DNA of 64,000 nucleotides from Zobellia uliginosa (GCF_018860745.1 NZ_JAHKPY010000012.1:496001-560000); one strand, 5' to 3'. Positions 7,555-16,710 are shown, numbered from the stretch's first letter. The notes: generated by a model from the sequence alone, not told the origin. Numbers and translations are program-made.

Positions 7555-9759
7555 ATGGAAGTACAGCAATTTTATTACGATAACAAAATCGTGAAAAATT
7601 TCCTCTATGCAACCATGTTCTGGGGTATTGTGGGTATGTCTGTAGGCTTATTGTTAGCCTTAATGTTCATGTTCCCCAACTTAACCGATGGAATTTCATG
7701 GTTAAGTTTTGGTCGTTTGCGCCCATTGCATACCAATGCGGTGATTTTTGCATTTGTAGGAAATGCTATTTACGCAGGGGTCTACTACTCTACGCAACGT
7801 TTGCTAAAAGCACGTATGTATAGCGATTTTCTTAGTAAATTCAATTTTTGGGGCTGGCAGGCAATTATTGTGGCAGCAGCTATTACGCTACCATTGGGAT
7901 ACACCAGTACTAAAGAATATGCTGAGCTTGAGTGGCCTATAGATATTGCTATTGCTGTAGTTTGGGTTGCTTTTGGAGCTAACCTTATAGGTACTATGAT
8001 AAAAAGGAGACAGCGCCACCTTTATGTAGCAATCTGGTTTTACCTGGCCACTTTCGTTACTGTAGCAGTACTTCATATTTTCAATAATATTGAACTTCCT
8101 GTTAGTGCATTAAAAAGTTACTCGGTTTATGCCGGTGTTCAGGATGCGTTAGTGCAGTGGTGGTACGGGCACAATGCAGTTGCATTTTTCTTGACCACTC
8201 CATTCTTAGGTCTTATGTATTATTTTGTACCTAAAGCTGCTAACAGACCTGTTTATTCCTATAGACTTTCTATTGTACACTTTTGGTCATTGATATTTAT
8301 TTATATCTGGGCTGGTCCTCACCACTTATTATATTCTGCATTGCCCGATTGGGCTCAAAATTTAGGGGTAGCATTCTCTATAATGCTATTAGCACCATCT
8401 TGGGGCGGTATGATCAACGGACTATTAACCTTGCGCGGTGCTTGGGACAAAGTACGTACCGATCCTGTTTTAAAATTTATGGTCGTTGCCATTACAGGTT
8501 ATGGTATGGCAACTTTTGAAGGCCCAATGCTTTCGCTTAAAAACGTAAACGCAATTGCCCACTTTAGTGACTGGATAATCGCTCACGTACATGTAGGTGC
8601 CTTAGCCTGGAACGGTTTCTTGACCTTTGGTATGATCTATTGGTTAGTGCCCAAAATGACAAAAAACAAATTATTTTCCGTTGGGCTGGCTAATTTCCAC
8701 TTCTGGATAGGAACATTAGGTATTATACTTTACACCTTGCCAATGTACGTTGCTGGGTTTACCCAAGCTTTAATGTGGAAAGATTTTAACCCAGATGGTA
8801 CTTTAGTTTATGGTAACTTCTTAGAAACCGTGCATGAAATTATGCCTATGTACTGGATGCGGGCCATTGGTGGTAGCCTTTATATCGTAGGTGCCTGTGT
8901 TATGATATATAACGTGGTTCGCACCATTAAATCCGGTAGCACAATAGAGGACGAGTTGGCGGAAGCTGCTGCACTTACCCGTGTTTCTAAACATAGAACG
9001 GCTGGTGAAACTTTCCATACATGGTTAGAGCGTAAGCCAATTCAGTTAACAATCTTGGCTACTGTAGCCATCCTTATTGGAGGTCTAATACAAATTGTAC
9101 CAACACTTCTTGTAAAATCCAATATTCCTACGATTACAAGTGTAAAACCATATACTCCATTAGAACTGGAAGGTCGTGACCTTTATATTCGTGAAGGCTG
9201 TGTTAGCTGTCACTCGCAAATGGTTCGTCCGTTTAGAAGTGAGGTGGAACGTTACGGCGAATATGCCAAAGCTGGGGAGTTTGTATATGACCATCCATTC
9301 CTTTGGGGCAGTAAGCGAACCGGACCGGATTTGCTTAGAGTTGGCGGAAAATATTCCGATAATTGGCACCTTAACCATATGTACGATCCACAGAGTACAT
9401 CATCCGGATCTATTATGCCATCCTATTCTTGGTTAGTACGGGACAAACATGACCGTAGTAACATACAGACTAAAATGGAAGCTATGGTAACCCTTGGTGT
9501 ACCTTACACCGAAGAGGAAATTGCAAATGCCGATGCCCTTATGGATGCACAGGCCGAAAAAATAGAAAAGAATCTATATACAGATCCCGATTTTGCTAAA
9601 ACCTATGAGGCCGATAAAACTTACGCTGCTGAAAACGGCGAAGAGTTTGTAGAAATGAGAGACCGAGAAATAGTAGCCTTAATTGCGTATTTACAGCGAT
9701 TAGGAACAGACATCAAGGTTAAGGAAACAGGAGAATTATTATCTGAAAACAAAAACTAG
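7555..9759 (+). CDS. ccoNO: cbb3-type cytochrome c oxidase, fused subunits I and II (CcoN-CcoO)
   Basis: This 734-residue fusion joins the catalytic haem-copper subunit to the monohaem cytochrome c subunit. The N-terminal part (about 1-490) has 12 or more helices with the haem and copper histidines in RPLHTNAV, WYGHNAV, GPHHLLY and HVHVGALAWNGF. After a final helix near 500-525, the CcoO part begins; its haem site is CVSCHSQMVRP near residue 548, and PSYSWL, an axial-methionine-region motif, follows. The complex reduces oxygen to water with very high oxygen affinity and pumps protons in the inner membrane. The N-O fusion is common in Bacteroidota and distinct from the separate genes of Proteobacteria. 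It lies in an operon with ccoS, ccoQ and ccoP. Confidence 0.95.
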   Translation: MEVQQFYYDNKIVKNFLYATMFWGIVGMSVGLLLALMFMFPNLTDGISWLSFGRLRPLHTNAVIFAFVGNAIYAGVYYSTQRLLKARMYSDFLSKFNFWGWQAIIVAAAITLPLGYTSTKEYAELEWPIDIAIAVVWVAFGANLIGTMIKRRQRHLYVAIWFYLATFVTVAVLHIFNNIELPVSALKSYSVYAGVQDALVQWWYGHNAVAFFLTTPFLGLMYYFVPKAANRPVYSYRLSIVHFWSLIFIYIWAGPHHLLYSALPDWAQNLGVAFSIMLLAPSWGGMINGLLTLRGAWDKVRTDPVLKFMVVAITGYGMATFEGPMLSLKNVNAIAHFSDWIIAHVHVGALAWNGFLTFGMIYWLVPKMTKNKLFSVGLANFHFWIGTLGIILYTLPMYVAGFTQALMWKDFNPDGTLVYGNFLETVHEIMPMYWMRAIGGSLYIVGACVMIYNVVRTIKSGSTIEDELAEAAALTRVSKHRTAGETFHTWLERKPIQLTILATVAILIGGLIQIVPTLLVKSNIPTITSVKPYTPLELEGRDLYIREGCVSCHSQMVRPFRSEVERYGEYAKAGEFVYDHPFLWGSKRTGPDLLRVGGKYSDNWHLNHMYDPQSTSSGSIMPSYSWLVRDKHDRSNIQTKMEAMVTLGVPYTEEEIANADALMDAQAEKIEKNLYTDPDFAKTYEADKTYAAENGEEFVEMRDREIVALIAYLQRLGTDIKVKETGELLSENKN

Positions 9760-9764
9760 AAATC

Positions 9765-9956
9765 ATGTTCAAATTTGTAAAAGGTTACATGGAAACTATA
9801 GATGGTGTAGCTACCTACCCCATGATATCATTACTTATCTTCTTTGTGTTTTTCACATTGTTATTCTGGTGGGTTATCACCGCATCAAAATCATACATAA
9901 AAGAAGTGAGCGAACTACCTTTTGAAGAAGATAACCAACAAAACCTAGAGCTATGA
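9765..9956 (+). CDS. ccoQ: cbb3 oxidase small subunit CcoQ
   Basis: A 63-residue protein with a single central helix (about 18-40, LIFFVFFTLLFWWVI) and a short acidic tail. CcoQ stabilises the cbb3 complex against oxygen. It starts five bases after ccoNO and overlaps ccoP by four bases (ATGA), so the three are translationally linked. Confidence 0.85.
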   Translation: MFKFVKGYMETIDGVATYPMISLLIFFVFFTLLFWWVITASKSYIKEVSELPFEEDNQQNLEL

Positions 9957-10906
9957 AAAACACATCAACCTGGTGGATTAAAATTCCACTCATTTTCTTT
10001 ATAATATTCGGGATAACCGAGTTTGTTGTTGATTCCGGTGAAATGCCTGCCTTTATAAAATACCCTATGGTACAGGTATTTCTTGTATTTGTGCTGTTCC
10101 TCCTAATAGTTATTGCCGTAATTACAAGAGCTATAGAAAATGTAATGTTCCAGACGCTGTCAAAAGAAGCTCAAGAGCGCTACATAGCTGCAAAGAGCAA
10201 ATCTTTCCATTGGAAATGGGGTGAAGAAACATACCAAAACTTACTAGGTTCTAAACCTATTGAAAAAGAGGGCGAAATTATTCTTGACCATAACTATGAC
10301 GGTATACGTGAGCTAGACAACAATTTACCACCATGGTGGGTATACCTGTTCTATGCTTCTATTGTATTTGCCGTAGTTTATTTGGCACGTTTTCATGTTT
10401 TTAATGAGTATGACCAAATCCAAGAGTACGATCAAGAGGTTGCTGCCGCACAATTGGAAATTGAAGAATACAAAAAAACCGCCAAAGGTCTTGTAGATGC
10501 CAACACGGTAGAATTACTAACCGATGCCGGTGACCTTAAAGCGGGCCAGACCATTTTTGAAAGTAACTGTGTTGCCTGTCATATGGTAGACGGTGGTGGT
10601 GGTATTGGACCTAACTTAACGGACCAAAACTGGATTTTGGGTGGAGGCATCAAAAACGTTTTCCATACCATTTCAGAAGGTGGTCGTGATGGTAAAGGTA
10701 TGATTGCTTGGAAACAAAATTTAAAACCTGCAGAAATCGCGCAGGTTGCAAGCTATGTATTAAGCTTCCAAGGAACAACACCTGCAAATCCAAAAGCAGC
10801 TGAAGGAGACCTTTGGGTTGATCCCAATGCTCCTGAATCAGCTACACCGGCAGAAGAAGCCAGTACTGAACAGGAAGTAGATTCCACATCGGTTACTATG
10901 AACTGA
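9953..10906 (+). CDS. ccoP: cbb3 oxidase cytochrome c subunit III (CcoP), single haem
   Basis: The 317-residue protein has two N-terminal membrane segments (about 8-60), a middle domain ending in a helix with LPPWWVYLFYASIVFAVVYL, and one cytochrome c domain with CVACH near residue 204. Proteobacterial CcoP usually carries two haem c sites; only one CxxCH is present here, which is common in Bacteroidota. An acidic Pro/Glu/Ser-rich tail closes the protein. It passes electrons from periplasmic donors to CcoNO. It overlaps ccoQ by four bases and lies 47 bases before ccoG. Confidence 0.93.
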   Translation: MKNTSTWWIKIPLIFFIIFGITEFVVDSGEMPAFIKYPMVQVFLVFVLFLLIVIAVITRAIENVMFQTLSKEAQERYIAAKSKSFHWKWGEETYQNLLGSKPIEKEGEIILDHNYDGIRELDNNLPPWWVYLFYASIVFAVVYLARFHVFNEYDQIQEYDQEVAAAQLEIEEYKKTAKGLVDANTVELLTDAGDLKAGQTIFESNCVACHMVDGGGGIGPNLTDQNWILGGGIKNVFHTISEGGRDGKGMIAWKQNLKPAEIAQVASYVLSFQGTTPANPKAAEGDLWVDPNAPESATPAEEASTEQEVDSTSVTMN

Positions 10907-10953
10907 ATACAACGAGGTGTTAAAACCTCTTAGGGCCAATAAAGAGATATATA

Positions 10954-12372
10954 ATGGCACAAGATCAAGACAATTTTAGGGATTCAATAGGTACCATTAA
11001 AGAAGATGGAAAAAGAGCTTGGGTCTTTCCTAAAAAGCCAAGTGGTAAGTTTTATGAGTATCGTAAATACGTAAGCTACGCGCTTTTGGCTTTTTTGATT
11101 GCATCTCCTTTTGTAAAGATCAATGGCAACCAATTTCTAATGTTCAATGTCCTAGAAAGACGTTTCAACATATTTGGCTTTCCTTTTTACCCACAAGATT
11201 TCCACCTGTTTGTTATTTCAATGATAATCGGGGTGGTTTTCATTGCCCTGTTTACAGTTGCCTTTGGCCGTATTTTCTGCGGATGGATGTGTCCTCAGAC
11301 CATTTTTATGGAAATGGTATTCCGTAGAATCGAATATTGGATAGATGGAGATCGCGGTGCTCAAATGCGATTGGATAGACAGGAATGGAATGCTGAAAAG
11401 ATTCGTAAACGTGTTTTAAAGTGGATAATCTTTTTTATCATATCCTTCGTTATAGCCAACGTTTTCCTGGCCTACTTAATTGGCAGTGATAGGTTGATAC
11501 AGTATATAACAGATGGCCCTACCCAACATTTAAGCACCATGTTATCGTTGTTAATATTTACCGGTGTCTTTTATTTTGTGTTCGCCTGGTTTAGAGAGCA
11601 AGTATGTATTATTGCGTGCCCTTACGGACGTATGCAAGGGGTATTGTTAGACAATAAATCTATAGTTGTTGCTTACGACCATAAAAGAGGTGAAGCCGAA
11701 AACGGAAGAAAAAAATGGCGTAAAAATGAAGACCGCGAAGCTTTAGGTCATGGTGATTGTATTGACTGTAACCAATGTGTAAATGTCTGCCCTACAGGAA
11801 TTGATATTAGAAACGGAACACAGTTAGAATGTGTTAACTGTACGGCTTGTATAGATGAGTGTGATGCCATTATGGAGAAAGTAGATCTCCCAAAAGGGTT
11901 GATTCGTTATGCAAGTGAGGATGAAATTACAAAAAAAGAAAAGTTCAAATTTACACCTCGCCTAAAAGGCTATACCGCAGTACTAGTTATTTTGACCGGG
12001 GTATTGGTTGGTATGATGTTTTTAAGAAACGATCTTGAGGCTAATATTTTACGACTACCCGGACAGCTTTACGAACACAAAGAAGGTAACATCATAAGTA
12101 ACGTGTATACTTATAAACTCTTGAACAAAACAACCAAATCCGTAGATAATGTTCACTTCGAACTGATATCTCCAAAAGGCGAAATAAAACTGGTACGTAA
12201 CGATAATTTTGATGTACAACCAGAAGCTTTGGCAGAAGGAACTTTGTTTATAGAAATTAATGCATCTGCACTTAGCGGTGACAAGAACAACCTTAAAATT
12301 GGTGTTTATAGTGATGATAAATTAATAGAGACCACTACGGCGCGCTTTTTAGCACCACGTAGTTATAAATAG
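10954..12372 (+). CDS. ccoG: cbb3 assembly protein CcoG (FixG), polyferredoxin-like
   Basis: The 472-residue protein has about five membrane helices and iron-sulfur motifs: CGWMCPQT near 110, CIIACPYGRMQG near 215, and a double 4Fe-4S ferredoxin section with DCIDCNQCVNVCP and CVNCTACIDEC (about 268-310). The C-terminal part is an extracytoplasmic Ig-like domain (about 360-472). Known CcoG acts as a copper reductase during delivery of copper to cbb3 oxidase. Its position between ccoP and ccoH is the standard order. It has no separate promoter that I can see, so it should be read from the operon promoter. Confidence 0.92.
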   Translation: MAQDQDNFRDSIGTIKEDGKRAWVFPKKPSGKFYEYRKYVSYALLAFLIASPFVKINGNQFLMFNVLERRFNIFGFPFYPQDFHLFVISMIIGVVFIALFTVAFGRIFCGWMCPQTIFMEMVFRRIEYWIDGDRGAQMRLDRQEWNAEKIRKRVLKWIIFFIISFVIANVFLAYLIGSDRLIQYITDGPTQHLSTMLSLLIFTGVFYFVFAWFREQVCIIACPYGRMQGVLLDNKSIVVAYDHKRGEAENGRKKWRKNEDREALGHGDCIDCNQCVNVCPTGIDIRNGTQLECVNCTACIDECDAIMEKVDLPKGLIRYASEDEITKKEKFKFTPRLKGYTAVLVILTGVLVGMMFLRNDLEANILRLPGQLYEHKEGNIISNVYTYKLLNKTTKSVDNVHFELISPKGEIKLVRNDNFDVQPEALAEGTLFIEINASALSGDKNNLKIGVYSDDKLIETTTARFLAPRSYK

Positions 12373-12389
12373 CATTTAAATAAAAAATC

Positions 12390-12836
12390 ATGAAAATAAA
12401 TTGGGGTACAGGTATCGTAATTGCTTTTGTAGCTTTCATCAGTTTCATTCTGTTCTTTGTGATACGTATGACTACGAGTCATAACGCCAATCATGATTTG
12501 GTTACGGAAGAATATTATAAGGCAGAACTAGGCTATCAAAAAGAAATCGATGCGGAGCAAAACGCTCTTAATTTCAATGAACAAATACAATTAAAAAAAA
12601 GCCCCAAGGGATTATTGGTAATTTTTCCCGAAGGTTTCGATAATACTAATGTTTCGGGCATTGTGTCCCTATACAGACCGTCCAATAAGCACTTGGATTT
12701 TAACTTTCCTATAAGTTTATCCAATTCACATTTGCTCATACCTGACAAACGCTTGTTGGATGGTCGATGGGACATAAAAATTACCTGGAAACACCAAGGA
12801 AAAGATTTTCTACACAAAGAAAGCCTAACCTTTTAA
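12390..12836 (+). CDS. ccoH: cbb3 assembly protein CcoH (FixH)
   Basis: A 148-residue protein with one N-terminal helix (about 8-27), then VTEEYYKAELGYQKEID, the signature start of the FixH family, and a periplasmic beta domain. CcoH is a single-pass assembly factor that stays associated with cbb3 oxidase. It starts 17 bases after ccoG and is followed eight bases later by a SafE-type gene. Confidence 0.88.
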   Translation: MKINWGTGIVIAFVAFISFILFFVIRMTTSHNANHDLVTEEYYKAELGYQKEIDAEQNALNFNEQIQLKKSPKGLLVIFPEGFDNTNVSGIVSLYRPSNKHLDFNFPISLSNSHLLIPDKRLLDGRWDIKITWKHQGKDFLHKESLTF

Positions 12837-12844
12837 AATAAAAC

Positions 12845-13549
12845 ATGTTACTATCTGCCGTCATATTAGGCCTTATGGGAAGTTTGCACTGCGTTGGTAT
12901 GTGCGGACCTATTGCCTTTATGCTTCCGGTAGACCACTCTAACAATTTAAAAAAGTTTGGCCAGATATTTATTTATCATTTTGGTAGGCTAATGGCCTAC
13001 GGTATAATAGGTCTCGTATTTGGGCTTCTAGGAAAAGGACTTTCTATTTTTGGTGCACAACAAAAACTATCCATAGCTATTGGTGTTTTGATGATTGTGG
13101 TGGTTTTGATTCCTTATAAGACATTCAATAAATACAATCTATCTAAACCTATCTATAAAGTTATCTCAAAAGTAAAGAACCAATTAGGTAAAGAACTCAA
13201 GAAAAAATCTCCGGACACCTTTCTCACCATCGGTTTTCTAAATGGTTTCCTCCCTTGTGGTTTGGTATACATGGCGCTTTTTGGAGCTATTGCCATGGGA
13301 AATGCAATGCAAGGAAGTCTTTATATGGTGCTATTTGGTTTAGGTACACTGCCTTTAATGACGGCTGCTATATATTTTAGTGGTTTATTAAAAGGTGGTA
13401 TTCGCAAAAAAGTACAGAAAGCCATTCCTGTTTTCGTAGTGGTCATAGGCTTATTATTTATTTTAAGGGGGCTTGGCTTAGGTATTCCGTATGTATCGCC
13501 CGCGCCCGTTACACAATTGGCCACTAGTGCCATAGAATGTCATAATTAA
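12845..13549 (+). CDS. SafE/TauE-like membrane protein with HCxGMCGP motif
   Basis: The 234-residue protein has about six membrane helices. Helix 1 holds LHCVGMCGP near residue 15 and helix 4 NGFLPCGLVYMAL near residue 135. These paired Cys-containing helices are typical of the DsbD-like/SafE group often fused to or placed beside ccoI and ccoGH, where a role in metal or reductant transfer is suspected. The histidine-cysteine motif suggests copper handling, but this is inference. It is the last cco-linked gene; a membrane protein of unknown function follows 21 bases on. Confidence 0.75.
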   Translation: MLLSAVILGLMGSLHCVGMCGPIAFMLPVDHSNNLKKFGQIFIYHFGRLMAYGIIGLVFGLLGKGLSIFGAQQKLSIAIGVLMIVVVLIPYKTFNKYNLSKPIYKVISKVKNQLGKELKKKSPDTFLTIGFLNGFLPCGLVYMALFGAIAMGNAMQGSLYMVLFGLGTLPLMTAAIYFSGLLKGGIRKKVQKAIPVFVVVIGLLFILRGLGLGIPYVSPAPVTQLATSAIECHN

Positions 13550-13570
13550 TGGCTACCAAACGTTTTTAAT

Positions 13571-14059
13571 ATGAAACCTTTACCAAACGAAATTGTACTT
13601 CGCCCAAGGTTTCAATTAGATGTAGTTGGCGCTAAAGAAGATGTTCTTAAAAATTTTGAATCTGCTGCGGAATCACCTTTTTTAGTGAAACGTTTAGATG
13701 AGCATATTTTCATCAAATTTAATGAAAAGAACAATCATTTTTGGTCTCCACAGCTCCATTTGGAAATAGATGAAATAGATGAAAAAAATTGTCATTTACA
13801 TGGTGTTTTTGGCCCTAATCCTACCCTTTGGACCTTCTTTATGTTCCTACATTTTGTTATAGCTGCCTTGTTTATAATTTTAGGGATTTGGGGGTATTCC
13901 AGTGCCTCCTTAAACAAGCCGTATCATCTGCAACTAGGACTTATGGTCATGATAGTTATCCTTTGGTTTGCACTTTATTTTTTTGGACGCGGCGGAAAAC
14001 AAAAAGGAAAACCACAAATGCAAGAACTCTATGGATTTATGATGAATGTTCTTACGTAA
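13571..14059 (+). CDS. Membrane protein of unknown function
   Basis: The 162-residue protein has a polar N-terminal half (about 1-85) with an alternating beta-like pattern, containing LRPRFQLDVVG and FGPNPTLWTF. Two membrane helices (about 88-110 and 120-140) and a short basic tail follow. I do not recognise the family. It sits 21 bases behind the cco-linked membrane gene on the same strand, so it is probably cotranscribed with the end of the oxidase operon. A soluble ligand-binding or START-like part joined to a membrane hairpin is possible, but nothing in the sequence proves it. Confidence 0.6.
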   Translation: MKPLPNEIVLRPRFQLDVVGAKEDVLKNFESAAESPFLVKRLDEHIFIKFNEKNNHFWSPQLHLEIDEIDEKNCHLHGVFGPNPTLWTFFMFLHFVIAALFIILGIWGYSSASLNKPYHLQLGLMVMIVILWFALYFFGRGGKQKGKPQMQELYGFMMNVLT

Positions 14060-14125
14060 AATATTTTAAAACTTTAAGTGCCTTCCCTATATTTGAAGGT
14101 CAACAACAACTTAATAACCAATTAC

Positions 14126-15580
14126 ATGAAACGTATTTTTATGTTAACCCTAATCTGTGGGTTATTGTCCTTTGGAAGCTCTTTTGGCCAAGAAAATCAA
14201 GAAGAGCCAAAAGGAATTGAAAATGTAGCTTATAAATGGGGAAAGATGGCTCTAGATGCTACAGCTTCCGACACCGAAAAATTTAAACCCAGGCCCACCA
14301 TAACGTCTAGATATCTAGGACTGATTTTTGTTTCTATTTTTGATGCGTGGTCTGTCTATGACCCAAAAGCGATACCGGTATATTTAAAAGGTGTAGATCG
14401 CAGACCTGCTAGCGAACAAAATCTAAAAAATAAAGAAATAGCCATTAGTTACGCCGCTTTCGGTGCAATGAAAGAATACTACTATTCAGATACCGAAATG
14501 TTCAGAAAACTGATGATGGATTTAGGTTTGGATCCGGACAACACTTCTATGGATCCCACAACACCAGAAGGTATTGGCAACTTAGCCGCAAAGGCAACTA
14601 TTGAGGCCAGAAAAAACGATGGTAGTAACCAATATGGAAAAATGGAAGGCTCCAATGGTGAAGCCTATTTTGATTATACCAATTATAGTCCCGTAAATAC
14701 CGCAGATGAGAATACGGATATCAACAGGTGGCAACCCAAATATTTCTCTGATGGCAAGGGCGGGCAATATGCACCCGGATGTCTTACGCCCTACTGGCAA
14801 AAAGTTACGCCAATAGCATTGACCTCTGCAGACCAATTTAGACCGGGACCACCCCCAATGTACGGTTCTGAGCAATTAAAAGAAGAAGTGAAGGAAGTGG
14901 TTGATTTGCAAGCCAACCTTTCCGGTGAGGAAATAGCTTTGGTAGAATTTATGCGAGACGGTCCACAATCCGTTCAACAGGCCGGTCACTGGCTGAAATT
15001 CGCTCAAGATGTTTCCCGTAGAGATAATCATACGTTAGATGAGGATGTAAAAATGTATTTCCTAACTGAAATTACAGCAATGGATGCCTTTATTGCATCT
15101 TGGGACTCTAAAATGTTTTATGACTATGCTCGTCCTTATGCATTGGTTCACGAATATTATAAGAATAAAACTATAAAAGGTTGGGCTGGTCCTAGCAAAG
15201 GGGTTATTGAAATGAAAGGTCAAGAATGGCGCCCGTATTCACCAGATATCTTTCTTTGCCCCCCATTTCCCAGTTATACTTCCGGACATAGTACTATAAG
15301 TGGCGGTTGTGCCGAAGCGCTTAGACTTTTTACCGGTGACGAGTATTTTGGAGAAACAATAGAACTTATTCCGGGATCCCTTACAGAGGTTGATTCCGTT
15401 TATTACGGAAAACCGGTAACTATAAACTTTCCAACATTTACCGAAACAGCTAATATGGCAGGGATGTCTAGAGTTATGGGTGGCTATCACATACAAGCAG
15501 ATAACATTGCTGGGCTACAATTGGGTAGAGATGTTGCTAAACAGGCTTGGGAGTTTTATAATGATCACTTGGGCAAGTAA
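14126..15580 (+). CDS. Vanadium-dependent haloperoxidase / PAP2-type phosphatase, exported
   Basis: I start the protein (484 residues) at the ATG at 14126, because the frame then begins with a clear signal peptide (MKRIFMLTLICGLLSFGSS); an ATG 16 codons upstream would put a polar extension before it. All three parts of the vanadate or phosphate site are visible: K-x6-RP in KMFYDYARP, PSYTSGH, and SRVMGGYHIQAD. These define the haloperoxidase/acid phosphatase fold, with the catalytic His in SGH. Either halide oxidation by hydrogen peroxide or phosphate ester hydrolysis is possible. Size and motif spacing favour the bacterial vanadium haloperoxidase-like group. A strong terminator follows at 15603-15630. 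Haloperoxidases are frequent in seaweed-associated bacteria. Confidence 0.78.
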   Translation: MKRIFMLTLICGLLSFGSSFGQENQEEPKGIENVAYKWGKMALDATASDTEKFKPRPTITSRYLGLIFVSIFDAWSVYDPKAIPVYLKGVDRRPASEQNLKNKEIAISYAAFGAMKEYYYSDTEMFRKLMMDLGLDPDNTSMDPTTPEGIGNLAAKATIEARKNDGSNQYGKMEGSNGEAYFDYTNYSPVNTADENTDINRWQPKYFSDGKGGQYAPGCLTPYWQKVTPIALTSADQFRPGPPPMYGSEQLKEEVKEVVDLQANLSGEEIALVEFMRDGPQSVQQAGHWLKFAQDVSRRDNHTLDEDVKMYFLTEITAMDAFIASWDSKMFYDYARPYALVHEYYKNKTIKGWAGPSKGVIEMKGQEWRPYSPDIFLCPPFPSYTSGHSTISGGCAEALRLFTGDEYFGETIELIPGSLTEVDSVYYGKPVTINFPTFTETANMAGMSRVMGGYHIQADNIAGLQLGRDVAKQAWEFYNDHLGK

Positions 15581-15602
15581 AGAATTATTTAATCAAAAAA
15601 AG

Positions 15603-15630
15603 AAGGGAATCGTAGCTGATTCCCTTTTTT
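15603..15630 (+). terminator. Rho-independent terminator after the haloperoxidase-like gene
   Basis: A perfect 9-bp stem (AAGGGAATC with GATTCCCTT) and a 6-base loop end in a run of six T. It lies 23 bases after the stop codon. The A-rich left flank could also let it act on the opposite strand. Confidence 0.9.
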
Positions 15631-15653
15631 ATTTCGGAATTAATAAAATAATA

Positions 15654-15696
15654 TGACATTATTCATATGCCAAAACACCTCTATTCTAGATATTTG
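15654..15696 (+). promoter_or_regulatory. Candidate weak Fnr-type site before the truncated haemoglobin gene
   Basis: TGACATTATTCA at 15654-15665 is a degenerate match to the local Fnr dyad. GATATTTG at 15689-15696 starts 29.5 bp from its centre, the same geometry as the six better sites, but both elements carry mismatches. A better -7 sequence, TACTTTTG at 15771-15778, is only five bases before the start codon and would give an almost leaderless message. Confidence 0.35.
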
Positions 15697-15783
15697 CACC
15701 TTAACAATAATATACCCTTAAATTCAAATAAGCCATATATCAACATTAAAATAAAATAAGGCTAATAGTGTACTTTTGAACCA

Positions 15784-16179
15784 ATGGAGAAAAAGGAGAT
15801 CAAATCCCGAAATGATGTACAGCTACTGGTTGAGACTTTCTATGGAAAAATACGAAAAGACGAAATCTTAGGCCCGATTTTCAATGGAATTATTACCGAC
15901 TGGCCGTCACACTTAAAACTATTGACCGATTTTTGGGAGACTCAACTTTTTCTTCAACGTAAATATGACGGAAACCCCGTAACAGCGCATCAGGAAGTAG
16001 ACGATAAAACTAATGGAACCATTACCTCTGAACATTTTGGATTATGGCTCAATCACTGGTTTGCAACTCTAGATGAACTTTTTAAGGGAGACCGCGCTTG
16101 GATAGCCAAGAACCGAGCTCAGAAAATGAGTACTATGCTTTTCATGCAGATATACCAACACAGGAACAGAACAAAATAA
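15784..16179 (+). CDS. Group III truncated haemoglobin
   Basis: The 131-residue protein belongs to the bacterial-like globins of the 2-on-2 type. VETFYGKIRKDEILGPIF forms the B helix region and includes the B10 aromatic. FWETQLFLQRKYDGNPVTAH holds the CD/E region, and HFGLWLNHWFATLD holds the F helix with the likely proximal histidine. Group III members such as the Campylobacter Ctb protein bind oxygen and NO and help in micro-oxic or nitrosative conditions in the cytosol. Here it directly precedes the Rrf2 regulator and RIC repair protein, forming a small NO-related group between the cbb3 oxidase and nitrous oxide reductase genes. Confidence 0.85.
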   Translation: MEKKEIKSRNDVQLLVETFYGKIRKDEILGPIFNGIITDWPSHLKLLTDFWETQLFLQRKYDGNPVTAHQEVDDKTNGTITSEHFGLWLNHWFATLDELFKGDRAWIAKNRAQKMSTMLFMQIYQHRNRTK

Positions 16180-16197
16180 ATCAATCGTTTTTAATTC

Positions 16198-16235
16198 GGA
16201 TATATTTATCCTAATTAAAAAAATTTATATCTTTG
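16198..16235 (+). promoter_or_regulatory. rrf2 promoter with GGATA/TATCC operator
   Basis: GGATATATTTATCC at 16198-16211 is an inverted repeat (GGATA ... TATCC). A perfect -7 element TATCTTTG follows at 16228-16235, and the gene starts at 16259. The operator covers the -33 area, which suits autorepression. The same 14-bp pattern occurs at 16713-16726 and 26060-26073. Confidence 0.7.
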
Positions 16236-16258
16236 TAACATAAAACAATTTATAGGTA

Positions 16259-16693
16259 ATGTTTTCAAAAGCATGTGAATACGGAATAAGAGCATCTACT
16301 TACATAGCGTTAAAATCGCTTGAAGGTACTCGTGTTAGTTTAAAAGAGATTGCTGAAAAGATAGATTCGCCTGTAGCTTTTACTGCTAAAGTTTTACAAC
16401 AATTGTCTAAAAACCATATTGTAGATTCTGTAAAAGGAGCTGCCGGAGGATTTCAGATAGCAAAAGCCAACATAGACCAAGTAAAGCTTTCTCAAATAGT
16501 GTATGCCATAGATGGTAACAAGGTATATGAAGGATGTGGATTGGGGCTAAAAAAATGTAATAGTAATGAGCCTTGCCCTGTTCATGATAAATTTGTTCAA
16601 ATACGGGCAGATTTAAAAAATATGTTAGAAAGTACAAGTTTATATGATATGACTGTAGGCCTAGAAGAAGGACTTACCGCGTTAAAACGTTAA
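16259..16693 (+). CDS. Rrf2-family regulator with three-cysteine cluster (NsrR/IscR-like)
   Basis: The 144-residue protein begins with the Rrf2 pattern MFSKACEYGIRASTYIAL, followed by a winged helix with SLKEIAEKIDSPVAFTAKVLQQL. The GAAGGFQIAK wing is near residues 60-69. Cysteines 93, 100 and 106 (C-x6-C-x5-C) would hold an iron-sulfur cluster. In NsrR and IscR such a cluster senses NO or cluster status; the spacing here is slightly longer than in E. coli NsrR. The gene is followed 64 bases later by the RIC/ScdA gene. A shared operator pattern lies before itself, ric and the nos operon, so NO sensing with control of those genes is the favoured role. This is inference from position and sequence. 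Confidence 0.88.
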   Translation: MFSKACEYGIRASTYIALKSLEGTRVSLKEIAEKIDSPVAFTAKVLQQLSKNHIVDSVKGAAGGFQIAKANIDQVKLSQIVYAIDGNKVYEGCGLGLKKCNSNEPCPVHDKFVQIRADLKNMLESTSLYDMTVGLEEGLTALKR

Positions 16694-16710
16694 AAAAATT
16701 TAATTTTAAA

